A stretch of 64,000 nucleotides of DNA from an uncultured Prevotella sp. (GTDB lineage: Bacteria; Bacteroidota; Bacteroidia; Bacteroidales; Bacteroidaceae). Under the pieces are notes generated by a model. That model ran no database searches. It was given only the letters and a program-made list of their open reading frames with translations, and had not been told where the DNA came from. A program made the position numbers and the translations under genes. The stretch's first letter is position 1, and every line of letters begins with the position of its first letter. Location: contig CALUHC010000010.1 of assembly GCA_944320355.1 (NCBI GenBank), positions 53,376 through 117,375 of the forward strand, read 5' to 3'. This document shows positions 8,984-18,024 of the stretch, piece by piece.

Positions 8984-9784
8984 ATGGAATTCAGAACCAT
9001 AGTCGATGTGCCGCGGCCGGGCTTCCTTATAGAGCCGCAGGAGCGGATTCTATTTGTAGGCTCGTGTTTTGCCGACAGCATAGGGCGGCGGTTTGCGGAG
9101 GAAAAGTTTCGCGCCACGGTCAACCCCTACGGCGTTATGTACAATCCCGCGAGCATTCTGCACACCGTGGAGCGCACCGACTGCGCGCCGCGGGTGGCCT
9201 TCTTCACCCTCGGCACGAATCATGTTTACATACTCAACGAGACGGGCGAGATTGTCGACAATTGCCGCAAGCGCCCCCAGAGGCTCTTCACCGAGCGCGA
9301 GCTGTCGGTCGATGAGTGCATAGGATACCTGCGGCAGGCCGTCGATGTGCTGGCCCGGCGCAACCCGGAGGTGGATGTCGTGCTCACCGTAAGCCCCATA
9401 CGCTACGCCAAGTACGGCTATCATGGCAGCCAGTTGTCAAAGGCCGTGCTGCTAATGGCTGCCGACTGGATGGCGCGGATGTACCGGCGTTGCACATATT
9501 TCCCGGCATACGAAATTGTGCTCGACGAGCTTCGCGACTACCGTTTCTATTCGCCCGATATGCTGCACCCCTCGCAGCAGGCCGTCGATTACATCTGGGA
9601 ACGCCTCTCGGAGGTCTATTTCAGTCCCGAGGCGAAGCGTTTCGTCGAAGAGTGGCGGCCCGTGAAAGAGGCTCTCGGCCACCGTCCGTTCAATCCGGAC
9701 AGCGAGGAGTACAAGGCTTTCATGCGCAAGACGCAGGAGCGGATTGCGGCGTTGAAGGAGCGTTATCCCGATTTGGAAGTGTGA
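8984..9784 (+). CDS. GSCFA-domain protein (SGNH-hydrolase-like)
   Basis: The 266-residue product shows the name-giving motif GSCFA at residues 26-30, with the Ser27 expected as nucleophile, then NPYG (47-50), SPIRY (137-141) and DMLHPS with Asp192 and His195 completing a catalytic pair. It has no signal peptide, so it should be cytoplasmic. The substrate of the family is not established; the SGNH fold suggests ester hydrolysis. In Bacteroides the gene commonly sits next to the MurF-Alr fusion, as it does here, which hints at a role near cell-wall metabolism. About 780 bp holding element B separates it from murF-alr. Confidence 0.85.
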   Translation: MEFRTIVDVPRPGFLIEPQERILFVGSCFADSIGRRFAEEKFRATVNPYGVMYNPASILHTVERTDCAPRVAFFTLGTNHVYILNETGEIVDNCRKRPQRLFTERELSVDECIGYLRQAVDVLARRNPEVDVVLTVSPIRYAKYGYHGSQLSKAVLLMAADWMARMYRRCTYFPAYEIVLDELRDYRFYSPDMLHPSQQAVDYIWERLSEVYFSPEAKRFVEEWRPVKEALGHRPFNPDSEEYKAFMRKTQERIAALKERYPDLEV

Positions 9785-9831
9785 TTGTCGCTTGATTTGA
9801 CAGGCAAGGGAGGCATTAAAAGATTTTGGAT

Positions 9832-9960
9832 ATGGCAAAGAAATACAAGAGCAAGGGCTTCGGCGGCGTGGCTTTCTGCACGGCCATATACCCCAAAGGC
9901 TCTTTGCGACTTGCCGGGAAGCGAGTTTCAATAGGCTTTTTTTATGTTTTCGCGCCTTAG
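9832..9960 (+). CDS. Possible 42-residue small protein
   Basis: A short ORF begins MAKKYKSKGFGGVAF and ends just where element B begins. It is basic at the N-terminus and aromatic at the C-terminus. No homology is recognised and no promoter or convincing ribosome site is seen. It may be chance or a decayed gene end. Confidence 0.15.
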   Translation: MAKKYKSKGFGGVAFCTAIYPKGSLRLAGKRVSIGFFYVFAP

Positions 9961-10336
9961 TATTTAACATTTCGCTTTCCATCGAAATAGAAAACGAAAC
10001 GCCGTAAAATGCGGATTGTTTTGCGATAAATGCCGTCTGTTTTTCCGATATGTGCCGTTTGGCATTGCGAAACGCCCCATATCGCAACGCGAAACGATCC
10101 GTTTTGCAAGCCGAAACGGCGCTTTTCGCACGCCGATTTCTGCCAAAAAGTGCCGTTTTAGGTGGTTTTTCGGCCGATATTTCGGCGTTTTTCGTTGCAC
10201 ATTTCTCCCCGTTCTCCCATAACTCCCATGACTCCCAGCCCTTTACGATTGCACACCCATTTTCGCATTATTTGCGGCCAGAGATGTTTTTTCCGCAAAT
10301 ACGCGATTCTCAGAGGCCTCTGTATGCCGATAATTA
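9961..10336 (+). repeat. Composite dispersed element, copy B
   Basis: This is the cleanest copy: head (TTTAACATTTCG and CATCGAAATAGAAAACG, 9963-9998), five-unit 22-bp array (10024-10133), a GATATTTCGGCG block, then a tail from GTTGCACA (about 10194) through three CTCCCAT-like phrases to GATTGCACACC (about 10248), ATTATTTGCGGCC and ACGCGATTCTCAGAGG. It aligns along its whole length with copy A. It lies between the GSCFA gene and the promoter of murF-alr. Confidence 0.7.
10024..10133. repeat. 22-bp phased dyad array (5 units)
   Basis: Units start at 10024, 10046, 10068, 10090 and 10112. The last three open with CGAAACG; the first two are more diverged (CGATAAAT, CGATATGT) but keep the exact phase. 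Confidence 0.75.
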
Positions 10337-10492
10337 AGGATTGAAAGACTTGTTAACGCGCGGTGGATGCCACTGCCGCCGCCCACCTGCCGTATGTAGG
10401 TGCCGCCAGTGATGACGGTCACGGCGTGCCGCGCGTTTGCCTGCTTCGCCTCATGCAGTTATAAATTAAGGCGCAAAAAACGGGCTTATTCC

Positions 10493-10523
10493 TTTGCCTT
10501 TCGGCTGATTTGCACTAATTTTG
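10493..10523 (+). promoter_or_regulatory. Promoter of murF-alr
   Basis: TTTG at 10493-10496 and TAATTTTG at 10516-10523 are spaced by exactly 19 bp, the Bacteroidetes consensus. The start of transcription should fall near 10530, which excludes the ATG at 10528 as start codon. Confidence 0.75.
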
Positions 10524-10563
10524 CATTGTGAACGATGCGCCACGGCGCACAAACAAGATAACG

Positions 10564-13035
10564 ATGAGATATTCAATCGAGAAAGTGACCACGCTGATAG
10601 GAGCGCGCCGCATAGGCGATGCCGAGGCGAGCATAGCGTGGATTCTTACGGACAGCCGCTCGTTGTGCTTCCCCGAAGAGACGCTTTTCTTCGCCCTGCG
10701 CTCCGAACGCAACGACGGCCACAAGTACATAGCGGAGCTTTACCGCCGCGGGGTGCGCAACTTCGTGGTGAGCAGCGTGCCTGCCGGCATAGAGAGTTAC
10801 GCCGGGGCGAACTTCCTCAAGGTGGTCGACACGCTCGAAGCGCTGCAGCGCCTGGCCGAGCGCCACCGCGACGAGTTCGGCATACCGGTGGTAGGCATCA
10901 CCGGTTCCAACGGAAAGACGATGGTTAAGGAGTGGCTCTACCAGCTGCTGTCGCCCTCGATGGTGGTCACGCGGTCGCCCAAGAGCTACAATTCGCAGGT
11001 AGGCGTGCCGCTGTCTGTATGGCTGTTGAGCGAGCAGACGCAGGTGGCGCTCTTCGAGGCAGGCATCAGCAAGCCCGGAGAGATGCGTGCCCTGCGCGAC
11101 ATAATACAGCCCACCATCGGCGTGCTCACGTCGCTCGGGGCCGCCCATCAGGAGAATTTCCGCTCCATGGAGGAGAAGTGCGAAGAGAAGCTCGCGCTGT
11201 TTCACGATGCCCGCGTGGTGGTATATGACTCCGACGACGAGACAGTGAGCCGCTGCCTGCGCAAGTCGGGCTATGCCGGCGAGAAGATAGGCTGGAGCCG
11301 CCAGAGCCCCAACGCCCCATTCTACGTGAGCCGCATCGACACCGAGGGCACCACTTCTGCCGTACATTATATATATAAGGGTGCGGAGGGCTGCTACCAC
11401 CTGCCGTTCATCGACGACGCATCGCTGGGCTGTTCGTTCGCCTGCGCCTGCGTCGCGCTGCGTCTCGGCCTGCCGGCCGACGAGCTTTCGGCCCGCATGG
11501 CCGCCCTTGAGCCTGTGGCCATGCGCCTGGAGGTGAAGGAAGGGCGGCACGGCTGCACACTGATCAACGACTCCTACAACTCCGACTTCAACTCGCTCGA
11601 CATCGCTCTCGACTTCATGAACCGCCGCCCCGACCACAAAGGGCGCAAGCGCACGCTCATATTGAGCGACATACAGCAGAGCGGCGAGCGGCCCGAAACG
11701 CTGTATGCCAAGGTGGGCGAACTGGCGGCCAAGCGCGGCGTGGAGCATTTCATAGGCATAGGGCCTGACATCTCTGCGCAGGCCGGTGCCATAGCCGTGG
11801 CCGACAAGCATTTCTTCGCCGATGTGGACAGCTTCGTGGGCAGCCCCGTTTTCAGCTCGCTGCGCGACGAGGTGGTGCTCATCAAGGGGGCACGGGCCTT
11901 CGGCTTCGACCGCATAACCGAGCTTCTGGAACAGAAGGTGCACGAGACGATACTCGAAGTGAACCTCAACGCCATCGTGGCAAACCTCAACTACTACCGC
12001 TCTTTCCTCAAGCCGGAGACGAAAATCGTGTGCATGGTCAAGGCCGACGCTTACGGTGCAGGGGCCGTGGAGGTGGCAAAGACGCTGCAAGACCACCGCG
12101 TGGACTACCTTGCCGTGGCCGTGGCCGACGAGGGAGTGACGCTGCGCAAGAACGGAATAACCACGAGCATAATGATAATGAACCCCGAGATGACGGCGTT
12201 CAAGGCCATGTTCGACTACGACCTGGAGCCCGAGGTCTACAGCTTCCGCCTCATGGACGCACTGATCCATGCCGCCGAAAAGGAGGGAATAACCAACTAC
12301 CCCGTACACATAAAGCTCGACACGGGGATGCACCGCCTCGGATTCGACCCCAGGAAGGACATAGACGAGGTTATAAGCCGCCTGAAACGACAGAACGCCA
12401 TCATCCCGCGGTCGGTCTTCTCGCACTTCGTCGGCTCCGACAGCGACGACTTCGACAGCTTCTCGGCCATGCAGTTCGCCCTCTTCGACGAGGCCAGCAG
12501 CAAGCTGCAGGCCGCGTTTGACCACAAGATACTGCGACACATGGACAACTCCGCGGGCATAGAGCACTTCCCGGAGAGGCAGCTCGATATGTGCCGCCTG
12601 GGCCTCGGACTGTACGGAATAGACAGCCGCGACAACCGAATCCTCAACAACGTGAGCACGCTCAAGACCACAATACTGCAGCTGCGCAACGTCCCGAAGG
12701 AAGAGACCGTGGGCTACAGCCGCAAGGGAAGGCTGACACGCGACAGCGTGATAGCCGCCATCCCAATCGGATATGCCGACGGACTGAACCGCCACCTGGG
12801 CTGCGGGCACTGCCATTGCCTCGTTAACGGGCAGCCGGCACCCTATGTAGGCAACATCTGCATGGACGTAGCGATGATCGATGTGACCGGCATCGACTGC
12901 CATGAGGGCGACTCCGTCGAGATATTCGGCGACCACCTGCCCGTCACTGTGCTCTCCGACACGCTCGGCACCATACCATACGAGGTGCTCACAGGCGTGA
13001 GCAACCGCGTCAAGAAAGTTTACTTCCAAGACTGA
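10564..13035 (+). CDS. murF-alr: Bifunctional MurF ligase / alanine racemase
   Basis: The 823-residue fusion makes two connected peptidoglycan precursors' steps: the alanine racemase half makes D-alanine and the MurF half adds D-Ala-D-Ala to the UDP-MurNAc-tripeptide, using ATP in the cytoplasm. The MurF part (about 1-450) has the P-loop GITGSNGKT at 111-119. The racemase part (about 460-823) has the PLP lysine in MVKADAYG (Lys493) and the catalytic tyrosine in VGYSRKG (Tyr718). This fusion is normal for Bacteroidetes. The start at 10564 (MRYSIEKV) is preferred over an ATG 36 bp upstream because of the promoter position and family length. A strong hairpin terminator follows the stop. Confidence 0.95.
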   Translation: MRYSIEKVTTLIGARRIGDAEASIAWILTDSRSLCFPEETLFFALRSERNDGHKYIAELYRRGVRNFVVSSVPAGIESYAGANFLKVVDTLEALQRLAERHRDEFGIPVVGITGSNGKTMVKEWLYQLLSPSMVVTRSPKSYNSQVGVPLSVWLLSEQTQVALFEAGISKPGEMRALRDIIQPTIGVLTSLGAAHQENFRSMEEKCEEKLALFHDARVVVYDSDDETVSRCLRKSGYAGEKIGWSRQSPNAPFYVSRIDTEGTTSAVHYIYKGAEGCYHLPFIDDASLGCSFACACVALRLGLPADELSARMAALEPVAMRLEVKEGRHGCTLINDSYNSDFNSLDIALDFMNRRPDHKGRKRTLILSDIQQSGERPETLYAKVGELAAKRGVEHFIGIGPDISAQAGAIAVADKHFFADVDSFVGSPVFSSLRDEVVLIKGARAFGFDRITELLEQKVHETILEVNLNAIVANLNYYRSFLKPETKIVCMVKADAYGAGAVEVAKTLQDHRVDYLAVAVADEGVTLRKNGITTSIMIMNPEMTAFKAMFDYDLEPEVYSFRLMDALIHAAEKEGITNYPVHIKLDTGMHRLGFDPRKDIDEVISRLKRQNAIIPRSVFSHFVGSDSDDFDSFSAMQFALFDEASSKLQAAFDHKILRHMDNSAGIEHFPERQLDMCRLGLGLYGIDSRDNRILNNVSTLKTTILQLRNVPKEETVGYSRKGRLTRDSVIAAIPIGYADGLNRHLGCGHCHCLVNGQPAPYVGNICMDVAMIDVTGIDCHEGDSVEIFGDHLPVTVLSDTLGTIPYEVLTGVSNRVKKVYFQD

Positions 13036-13065
13036 CCGACGCCTAAACAACAAAAAAGCAGCGAT

Positions 13066-13110
13066 ATGCCGTCCCGTTAAACTAATTTAACGAGACGGCA
13101 TTTAATTTTT
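13066..13110 (+). terminator. Terminator of murF-alr
   Basis: ATGCCGTCCCGTTAAA and its near-complement TTTAACGAGACGGCAT pair with one mismatch around a CTAA loop, followed by TTAATTTTT. Confidence 0.75.
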
Positions 13111-13123
13111 AATGGAAAAACAG

Positions 13124-13131
13124 TAACTTTG
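13124..13131 (+). promoter_or_regulatory. -7 box of the MFS transporter gene
   Basis: TAACTTTG is a perfect -7 box 57 bp before the start codon; a clear -33 TTTG is not seen. Confidence 0.55.
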
Positions 13132-13187
13132 CGCACAGTTGCTCGTCGACACTTGATTGATCAGAACTAAAAACTAATTGATAACTA

Positions 13188-14639
13188 ATGAATTCTATTC
13201 AGACTACCAAGATGACCAACTTCCGTTGGGTCATTTGTGCGTTGCTTTTCTGCGCTACGACAGTAAACTACCTCGACAGGCAGGTGCTTTCGCTTACGTG
13301 GAAAGACTTCATAGCACCCGAGTTCCACTGGAATGATGCCCACTATGGCATGATTACCGGTTTCTTCTCTGTCTTTTATGCCGTTGCCTGCCTCTTTGCC
13401 GGTAAGTTTGTCGACTGGATGGGCATCAAGAAAGGCTACCTTTGGGCCATCTTCATCTGGTCGCTGGGCGCGTGCCTGCACGCCGGTTGCGGTTGGGTGA
13501 CGATGGAAGTGGAGGGCCTTGAGTCCGTTGAGGCTCTGCGCGCCGTAGAGGCCGGCAGTGCCATGGCGGTGGCCATAGCCACTCTCAGCGTGTGGTTGTT
13601 CCTCGTTTGCCGCGCAATCCTCGCCCTCGGCGAGGCCGGAAACTTCCCCGCAGCCATTAAGGTTACGGCAGAGTATTTCCCGAAGAAGGACCGTGCTTTC
13701 GCCACTTCAATCTTCAATTCTGGTGCATCTGTGGGCGCATTGGCTGCTCCGCTCACCATCCCTATCCTCGCAAAGCACTTCGGTTGGGAGATGGCGTTCA
13801 TCATAATCGGTGCGATTGGCTTCGTGTGGATGTTCTTCTGGGCTCATCTCTATGAGAAGCCCAACAAGTCGAAGCACGTCAACAAGGCCGAGCTTCTGTA
13901 TGTAAACCAAGACGACGAGGAGGAAAGCAAGCCCGCCGAGGAGGCAAAACCCGAGAAGACCATCCCCTTCATGCAGTGCTTCAAGTACAAGCAGACATGG
14001 TCGTTTGTGGTGGGCAAGTTCTTCACCGACGGCGTTTGGTGGTTCTATCTGTTCTGGGCTCCGGCCTATTTCTCCGACCAATTCGGCTACGAATCGTCAT
14101 CAACCATGGGCATGGCGCTCATCTTTGTGCTCTATCTCATAGTCACCGTGCTGTCCATTTACGGCGGTTATCTGCCCAAACTCTTCGTGGAGAAGAAGGG
14201 CATGGGTCCGTATGCAGGCCGTATGCGCGCCATGCTCATCTTCGCGTTCTTCCCCCTCTTCGCGCTGTTTGCCCAGCCATTGGGCGCTCAGTCGGCATGG
14301 TTCCCGGCCATAATCATCGGACTTGCCGGCGCAGGTCACCAGGCATGGTCGGCCAACCTGTTCTCCACCATCGGTGATATGTTCCCGAAATCGACCATCG
14401 CCACCATCACCGGAATCGGCGCCATGGCCGGAGGCATAGGCTCGCTGCTCATCAACCTCGGCGCGGGCGAGCTGTTCAAGTACTCAGGCGACATGGGGTC
14501 GGCCTTCTCTTTCATGGGCTTTGAGGGCAAGGAAGGCGGCTACATGATCATCTTCTGCATCTGTGCCGTGGCCTACTTGTTGGCATGGATCATCATGAAG
14601 ACCCTCGTTCCGAAGTACAAGCCCATCGTGGTTGACTAA
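13188..14639 (+). CDS. MFS transporter, anion:cation symporter (hexuronate transporter-like) family
   Basis: The 483-residue product has about 12 hydrophobic helices. The first ends in TVNYLDRQVLS, the N-terminal signature of the anion:cation symporter branch that includes ExuT and GudP; LGEAGNFPAAIK at about 148-159 and the FGWEMAFIIIGAIGF stretch are also typical of that branch. It should take up an organic anion such as a hexuronate with a cation at the inner membrane. A charged cytoplasmic loop rich in Glu/Lys (about 225-265) divides the two halves. It has its own promoter and terminator and no catabolic neighbour, so the substrate cannot be named. Confidence 0.85.
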   Translation: MNSIQTTKMTNFRWVICALLFCATTVNYLDRQVLSLTWKDFIAPEFHWNDAHYGMITGFFSVFYAVACLFAGKFVDWMGIKKGYLWAIFIWSLGACLHAGCGWVTMEVEGLESVEALRAVEAGSAMAVAIATLSVWLFLVCRAILALGEAGNFPAAIKVTAEYFPKKDRAFATSIFNSGASVGALAAPLTIPILAKHFGWEMAFIIIGAIGFVWMFFWAHLYEKPNKSKHVNKAELLYVNQDDEEESKPAEEAKPEKTIPFMQCFKYKQTWSFVVGKFFTDGVWWFYLFWAPAYFSDQFGYESSSTMGMALIFVLYLIVTVLSIYGGYLPKLFVEKKGMGPYAGRMRAMLIFAFFPLFALFAQPLGAQSAWFPAIIIGLAGAGHQAWSANLFSTIGDMFPKSTIATITGIGAMAGGIGSLLINLGAGELFKYSGDMGSAFSFMGFEGKEGGYMIIFCICAVAYLLAWIIMKTLVPKYKPIVVD

Positions 14640-14681
14640 TGGAAAAAGTTTTATAAGAACATGAGTTGAGACAAAAAGTAA

Positions 14682-14715
14682 GGGTCTCCGGCAAGAGCCG
14701 GAGGCCCTTTTTGGT
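14682..14715 (+). terminator. Terminator of the MFS transporter gene
   Basis: GGGTCTCCGGC and GCCGGAGGCCC form a near-perfect stem with a short AAGA loop, followed by TTTTT. Confidence 0.8.
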
Positions 14716-14717
14716 GG

Positions 14718-14765
14718 AAAACCGTCCGGAAGGGACTCTGCGGGGAGTGCCTTCCGGACGGTTTT
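14718..14765. terminator. Second hairpin between convergent genes
   Basis: A perfect 16-bp inverted repeat (AAAACCGTCCGGAAGG and its complement) with a 16-base loop carries A/T runs on both outer sides, so it can act on both strands. It serves the convergent MFS and nitroreductase genes. The rest of the gap to 14975 shows nothing recognisable. Confidence 0.7.
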
Positions 14766-14975
14766 GGATAATGGGAGGGGCGGGAGAGCTGGGAGAAATG
14801 GGATGGGTGGGAATGCAGAGAAGCTTGCGTGGCGGATGGGCTGCGCATACTTCTTGGGCGGCAAGGGCAGGCCCGAGGCGGAAGGGCGGCCCGGACAGGC
14901 CGCCCCGGCTGTATGTATTCGAGCCTCTTCTCGGCCTCCCGCTTTTTTAACTTTTCCCTCTTAATCTTTAATTCT

Positions 14976-15713
14976 TCACAGGAACTTCTGCCGCTTGAGG
15001 GCTTCCATGAGTCCGGCCGACATGGCCTCGCAGTCCTTCTTGGTGTAGCGTATGTCGGTGAATATCTGCGCGAGCGTCTCCTTGTGGTTTATCTCGCAGA
15101 AGTGCTTGTTCTCTTCGAGGCTCTCCTTATAGGCATACAGGCGGTCTATGTCGGCGGCTGTGTAGTCGCGGTAGGTCTCGTTGTGGACGAAGGCCTCGGC
15201 GGAGAGGCGGTCTGTGAGCGGCGGATTCTCTGCCGGCCAGCCCACTGTCAGCGTGGCCACGGGCATCACCAGCTCGGGCAGACGCAGCGTGTCGATGATC
15301 ATCTGCGGCATATACACCGTTGTGCCGAGGTAGCACAGCCCCAGCCCTTCCTCCTCGGCAAGGTTGCAGAATGTCTGGGTGAAGAGCAGGGCGTCGGTTG
15401 CCGCGTTGATGAACGACAGGAAGTTGTCATAGCCCGGGGCGGCCTTGCGGTTGCGGCACCATGCCGACGTGCGGTTGTAGTCGGCGCAGACGGTGAGCAC
15501 CACCGGTGCCTCGGTCACCATCGGCTGGTTGAAGTGAGCCGGGGCGAGCCGCTCCTTGCCCTCCTTGCTGCGCGTCACTACGACGCTGTACAGCTGCAGG
15601 TTGCCCATGGTCTGCGTGCGCGAAGCCTCGGCGAGCAGCCGGTTGAGCAAGCTTTCGCTCACCTCTCTGTCTGAATACTTGCGGATAGTCCGCCGTGTGT
15701 TTATTGTTTCCAT
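14976..15713 (-). CDS. Nitroreductase family protein (FMN oxidoreductase)
   Basis: The 245-residue product opens with TINTRRTIRKYSD, the FMN-phosphate-binding start of the family, followed by RTQTMGNLQLYSVVV (about 31-46), the flavin-contacting stretch after the first helix. The centre GLGLCYLGTTVYMPQ and VATLTVGWPAE are typical of NfsA-like nitroreductases. Such enzymes pass electrons from NAD(P)H to nitro compounds, quinones or flavins in the cytoplasm. The C-terminal ~60 residues (KESLEENKHFCEINHKETLAQIF) form the extra tail seen in NfsA/FRP-type members. It is a single gene with its own -7 box. The natural substrate cannot be told. Confidence 0.85.
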   Translation of the reverse strand: METINTRRTIRKYSDREVSESLLNRLLAEASRTQTMGNLQLYSVVVTRSKEGKERLAPAHFNQPMVTEAPVVLTVCADYNRTSAWCRNRKAAPGYDNFLSFINAATDALLFTQTFCNLAEEEGLGLCYLGTTVYMPQMIIDTLRLPELVMPVATLTVGWPAENPPLTDRLSAEAFVHNETYRDYTAADIDRLYAYKESLEENKHFCEINHKETLAQIFTDIRYTKKDCEAMSAGLMEALKRQKFL

Positions 15714-15739
15714 GTCAGTGTTGTTTGTGTATTGCTATG

Positions 15740-15747
15740 CAAATTTA
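15740..15747 (-). promoter_or_regulatory. -7 box of the nitroreductase gene
   Basis: TAAATTTG on the minus strand, 26 bp upstream of the start codon, fits TAnnTTTG. Confidence 0.55.
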
Positions 15748-15829
15748 GTCATATTTTCGCTATATCCGCGCTCTGTGCGCCATTAATTTGGACTGCGGCG
15801 ATAACGGCATTGCGTGGTTTTGATTCTTA

Positions 15830-16255
15830 ATAAACGTGAACGGCGAAGCCCCTTCTGCGTGTCTTTTATGCCGATTATCCCGTCCGTGGCTGGCGTTTTC
15901 GCGGCGATGCGCCCATTTGGCCGCAAATACGGGCAAAATGAGTGTGCAATTGTAAGTGGCTGGGAGTCATGGGGAATATGGGAGAAATATGGAAAGTGTG
16001 CAATAAAACGCGGCGTTCCGTCTTGCGAAACGTGCTGTTTTGGATTGCGAAACGGCACGTATTACACTGCGATATGTGCCGTATTGCAGTGCGATCCGGC
16101 ACGTTTTGCAGCGCGACAATGGCTGTCCGCGAGGCTGTTTTGTCCCTGTTTCGGCAATGTTTGCGGGTATGCGGCCAAAAAACACGGTTGCATTTGAGCT
16201 TTAAGATACCGCTCCGCGCTCTATTCCGCGTTTTATTTCGATGAAAAATTCGGCA
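15830..16255 (-). repeat. Composite dispersed element, copy C (inverted)
   Basis: Read on the minus strand, the copy begins with a head containing TTTTTCATCGAAATAAAACG (about 16250-16231), has extra unrelated sequence, then a four-unit 22-bp array (16113-16026), and the tail ATTGCACAC, TTTCTCCCAT, CCCCATGACTCCCAGCC, ACAATTGCACAC, ATTTGCGGCC down to about 15890, ending near GGGGCTTCGCCGTTCACG. Its tail is closest to that of copy D. It fills the gap between divergent nitroreductase and GH43 genes. Confidence 0.65.
16026..16113. repeat. 22-bp phased dyad array (4 units)
   Basis: Units start at 16026, 16048, 16070 and 16092 and open with CGAAACGT, CGAAACGG, CGATATGT and CGATCCGG. Confidence 0.75.
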
Positions 16256-16397
16256 GGTTTCTACTTGTGTCGAGGCTCTTGCTTTTAACATATATCAACG
16301 TGATTTCATTCTTTTTCGCCCGAAACACGGTTCTCGAAAGTGTATTTCCTGCACTTTTTTTTCGGCCCTATTGTAGGGCGGTTTCAATGGTTTTGCG

Positions 16398-16405
16398 TAT
16401 CTTTG
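16398..16405 (+). promoter_or_regulatory. -7 box of the GH43 gene
   Basis: TATCTTTG fits TAnnTTTG and lies 52 bp before the start codon. Confidence 0.5.
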
Positions 16406-16456
16406 CAAGAGTAAACTATCCGCGACCAATAACTTCTAACATAACAATCCACAAAG

Positions 16457-17551
16457 ATGAGAAAAACGAGACTTGCAAGACCGCTGTTCTTGATTGCCGC
16501 CCTCGGCCTGTGCCTTGCGGCCGGAGCGAAGAAAAACAATGTGCCCCAGGAGAAAGACATGGGCGCATATCTGATGGTTTACCACAAGGATGCCACCCAC
16601 AGCCTGCACGCGGCCATCAGCTACGACGGCTATACTTTCACCGCGCTCAACAACGATGAGCCTATAATAGGCGGCGACACGATAGCCAGCCAGAAGGGCA
16701 TCCGCGACCCGCACATATACCGCGGACCCGACGGAGCGTTCTACATAGCCATGACAGACCTGCACGTGTTCGCCCAGAAGGCCGGCTTCCGCGACACGGA
16801 GTGGGAGCGCGACGGGGGCAAGTTCGGCTGGGGCAACAACCGCGCGCTGGTGCTCATGAAGTCATACGACCTCATCAACTGGACGCACACCAACGTCCGC
16901 TTCGACACTCTCGACCCCTCGCTCTCCGACATCGGCTGCGTATGGGCCCCCGAGACGTATTACGACGAGAAGGAAAAGAAGCTGATGATATACTACACCA
17001 TGCGCCACGGCAAGCAGATGAACAAGATATACTACTCTTACGTGAACGATGACTTCAACCGCGTGGAGACGCTTCCCAAGGTGCTCTTCACCTACCCGAA
17101 GGAAGGAAAGGAGGCCATCGACGGCGACATCACCTACGCCCTGGGCAAGTATCGCCTCTTCTATTGCGCCCACGACGGCAAGACGGGCGTGAAACAGGCC
17201 ACGAGCGACAACCTGACCGGCCCGTGGGAGTTTGACGACAAGCTGTGCGACCCCGAGCGAATAGGCTGCGAGGCGCCCCACGTTTACAAGCTGATAGGGC
17301 AGGACAAGTGGATATTGATGTACGATATCTATCGTCTCAACCCGCACAACTTCGGTTTCTCCGAGACCACCGACTTCAAGACGTTCACCAACCTCGGCCG
17401 CTTTGACGAGGGAAAGATGAAGAGCACCAACTTCTCGGAGCAGAAGCATGGCGCCGTGACGTGGCTCACCAAGGAGGAGGCCAAGCGCCTTGAGGACTAC
17501 TGGAAGGCTCATCCCGTGAAGTACGGCCACCGCATAGACCTGTCCAAATGA
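16457..17551 (+). CDS. Glycoside hydrolase family 43 protein
   Basis: The 364-residue product has a signal peptide (about 1-24) and a five-bladed propeller domain filling the rest. The blades show IRDPHIYRG (82-90), WAPETYYDE (163-171) with the expected acid Glu166, and AIDGDITY with Asp222/Asp224, the pattern of GH43 arabinosidases, xylosidases and galactosidases. It should act in the periplasm or outside the inner membrane on side-chain sugars. The neighbouring fragment of a GH78 rhamnosidase suggests that this was once part of a small glycan-degradation set. Specificity within GH43 cannot be told from the sequence alone. Confidence 0.85.
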   Translation: MRKTRLARPLFLIAALGLCLAAGAKKNNVPQEKDMGAYLMVYHKDATHSLHAAISYDGYTFTALNNDEPIIGGDTIASQKGIRDPHIYRGPDGAFYIAMTDLHVFAQKAGFRDTEWERDGGKFGWGNNRALVLMKSYDLINWTHTNVRFDTLDPSLSDIGCVWAPETYYDEKEKKLMIYYTMRHGKQMNKIYYSYVNDDFNRVETLPKVLFTYPKEGKEAIDGDITYALGKYRLFYCAHDGKTGVKQATSDNLTGPWEFDDKLCDPERIGCEAPHVYKLIGQDKWILMYDIYRLNPHNFGFSETTDFKTFTNLGRFDEGKMKSTNFSEQKHGAVTWLTKEEAKRLEDYWKAHPVKYGHRIDLSK

Positions 17552-17621
17552 GCGGTGGCCTGTGTAGCAGGCAGGCAAACACATTCCATAACAGATGTCA
17601 CACACCTTCTAACTGATACTT

Positions 17622-17828
17622 GTGGCCGTCCTGTGGCATATCGCCGGGGCGGCCGCTTGCGCATCCGGCATAGCCGATATGCGCACAGACCACCTGCGAG
17701 AGCCGCTCGGCATAGACAACGGGCGGCCACGCTTCTCGTGGCGGATGGATGCCACGGAGGGGCGTTTCGGCGAGAGCCAGCGGACGTGGCGCATCGTAGT
17801 GACCGACAATTCCGGCCGGGTCTCGTAA
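17622..17828 (+). pseudogene. Remnant of a GH78 alpha-L-rhamnosidase (N-terminus only)
   Basis: The 68-codon frame starts at GTG and reads a hydrophobic signal-like segment, then IADMRTDHLREPLGIDNGRP and RFSWRM followed by TWRIVVTDNSG. This is the recognisable first ~50 residues of the N-terminal domain of bacterial GH78 rhamnosidases (pattern LR-x-EYL-x-NPLGID-x-PRFSW), enzymes of about 900 residues. A stop at 17826-17828 ends it, and 22 bp later a 22-bp array begins. No further GH78 sequence is seen. It lies 70 bp after the GH43 gene, so the two probably once formed a unit. The loss appears to have been a large deletion. Confidence 0.65.
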
Positions 17829-17850
17829 CCACCTGACAGCCAACGCGTTG

Positions 17851-17938
17851 CAAAATAGGCCGTTTTGGATTCCAAAACAGCCCGTTTTACACGATGAAAC
17901 GTGCCGTTTCGTCCGACGAAACGGCACGTTTTGCAACA
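17851..17938. repeat. 22-bp phased dyad array (4 units)
   Basis: Units start at 17851, 17873, 17895 and 17917. The third (TGAAACGTGCCGTTTC) and fourth (CGAAACGGCACGTTTTGC) show the dyad best. No head or tail of the composite element is seen here. It sits between the GH78 remnant and typA. Confidence 0.75.
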
Positions 17939-18024
17939 CCGCCATTCCCCACCACGGCAACGGCACGCCGCGACAGACAAAACCACAGCACCGCCGCATG
18001 AGCGAAAAAAAGGGCTTTACATTA

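Noticed and set aside
10573-13053. 826-residue minus-strand frame opposite murF-alr
   Set aside because: It mirrors the G+C-rich codon pattern of a clear gene, has no family motif and no promoter. The same holds for the 455-residue frame opposite tnaA (6303-7670).
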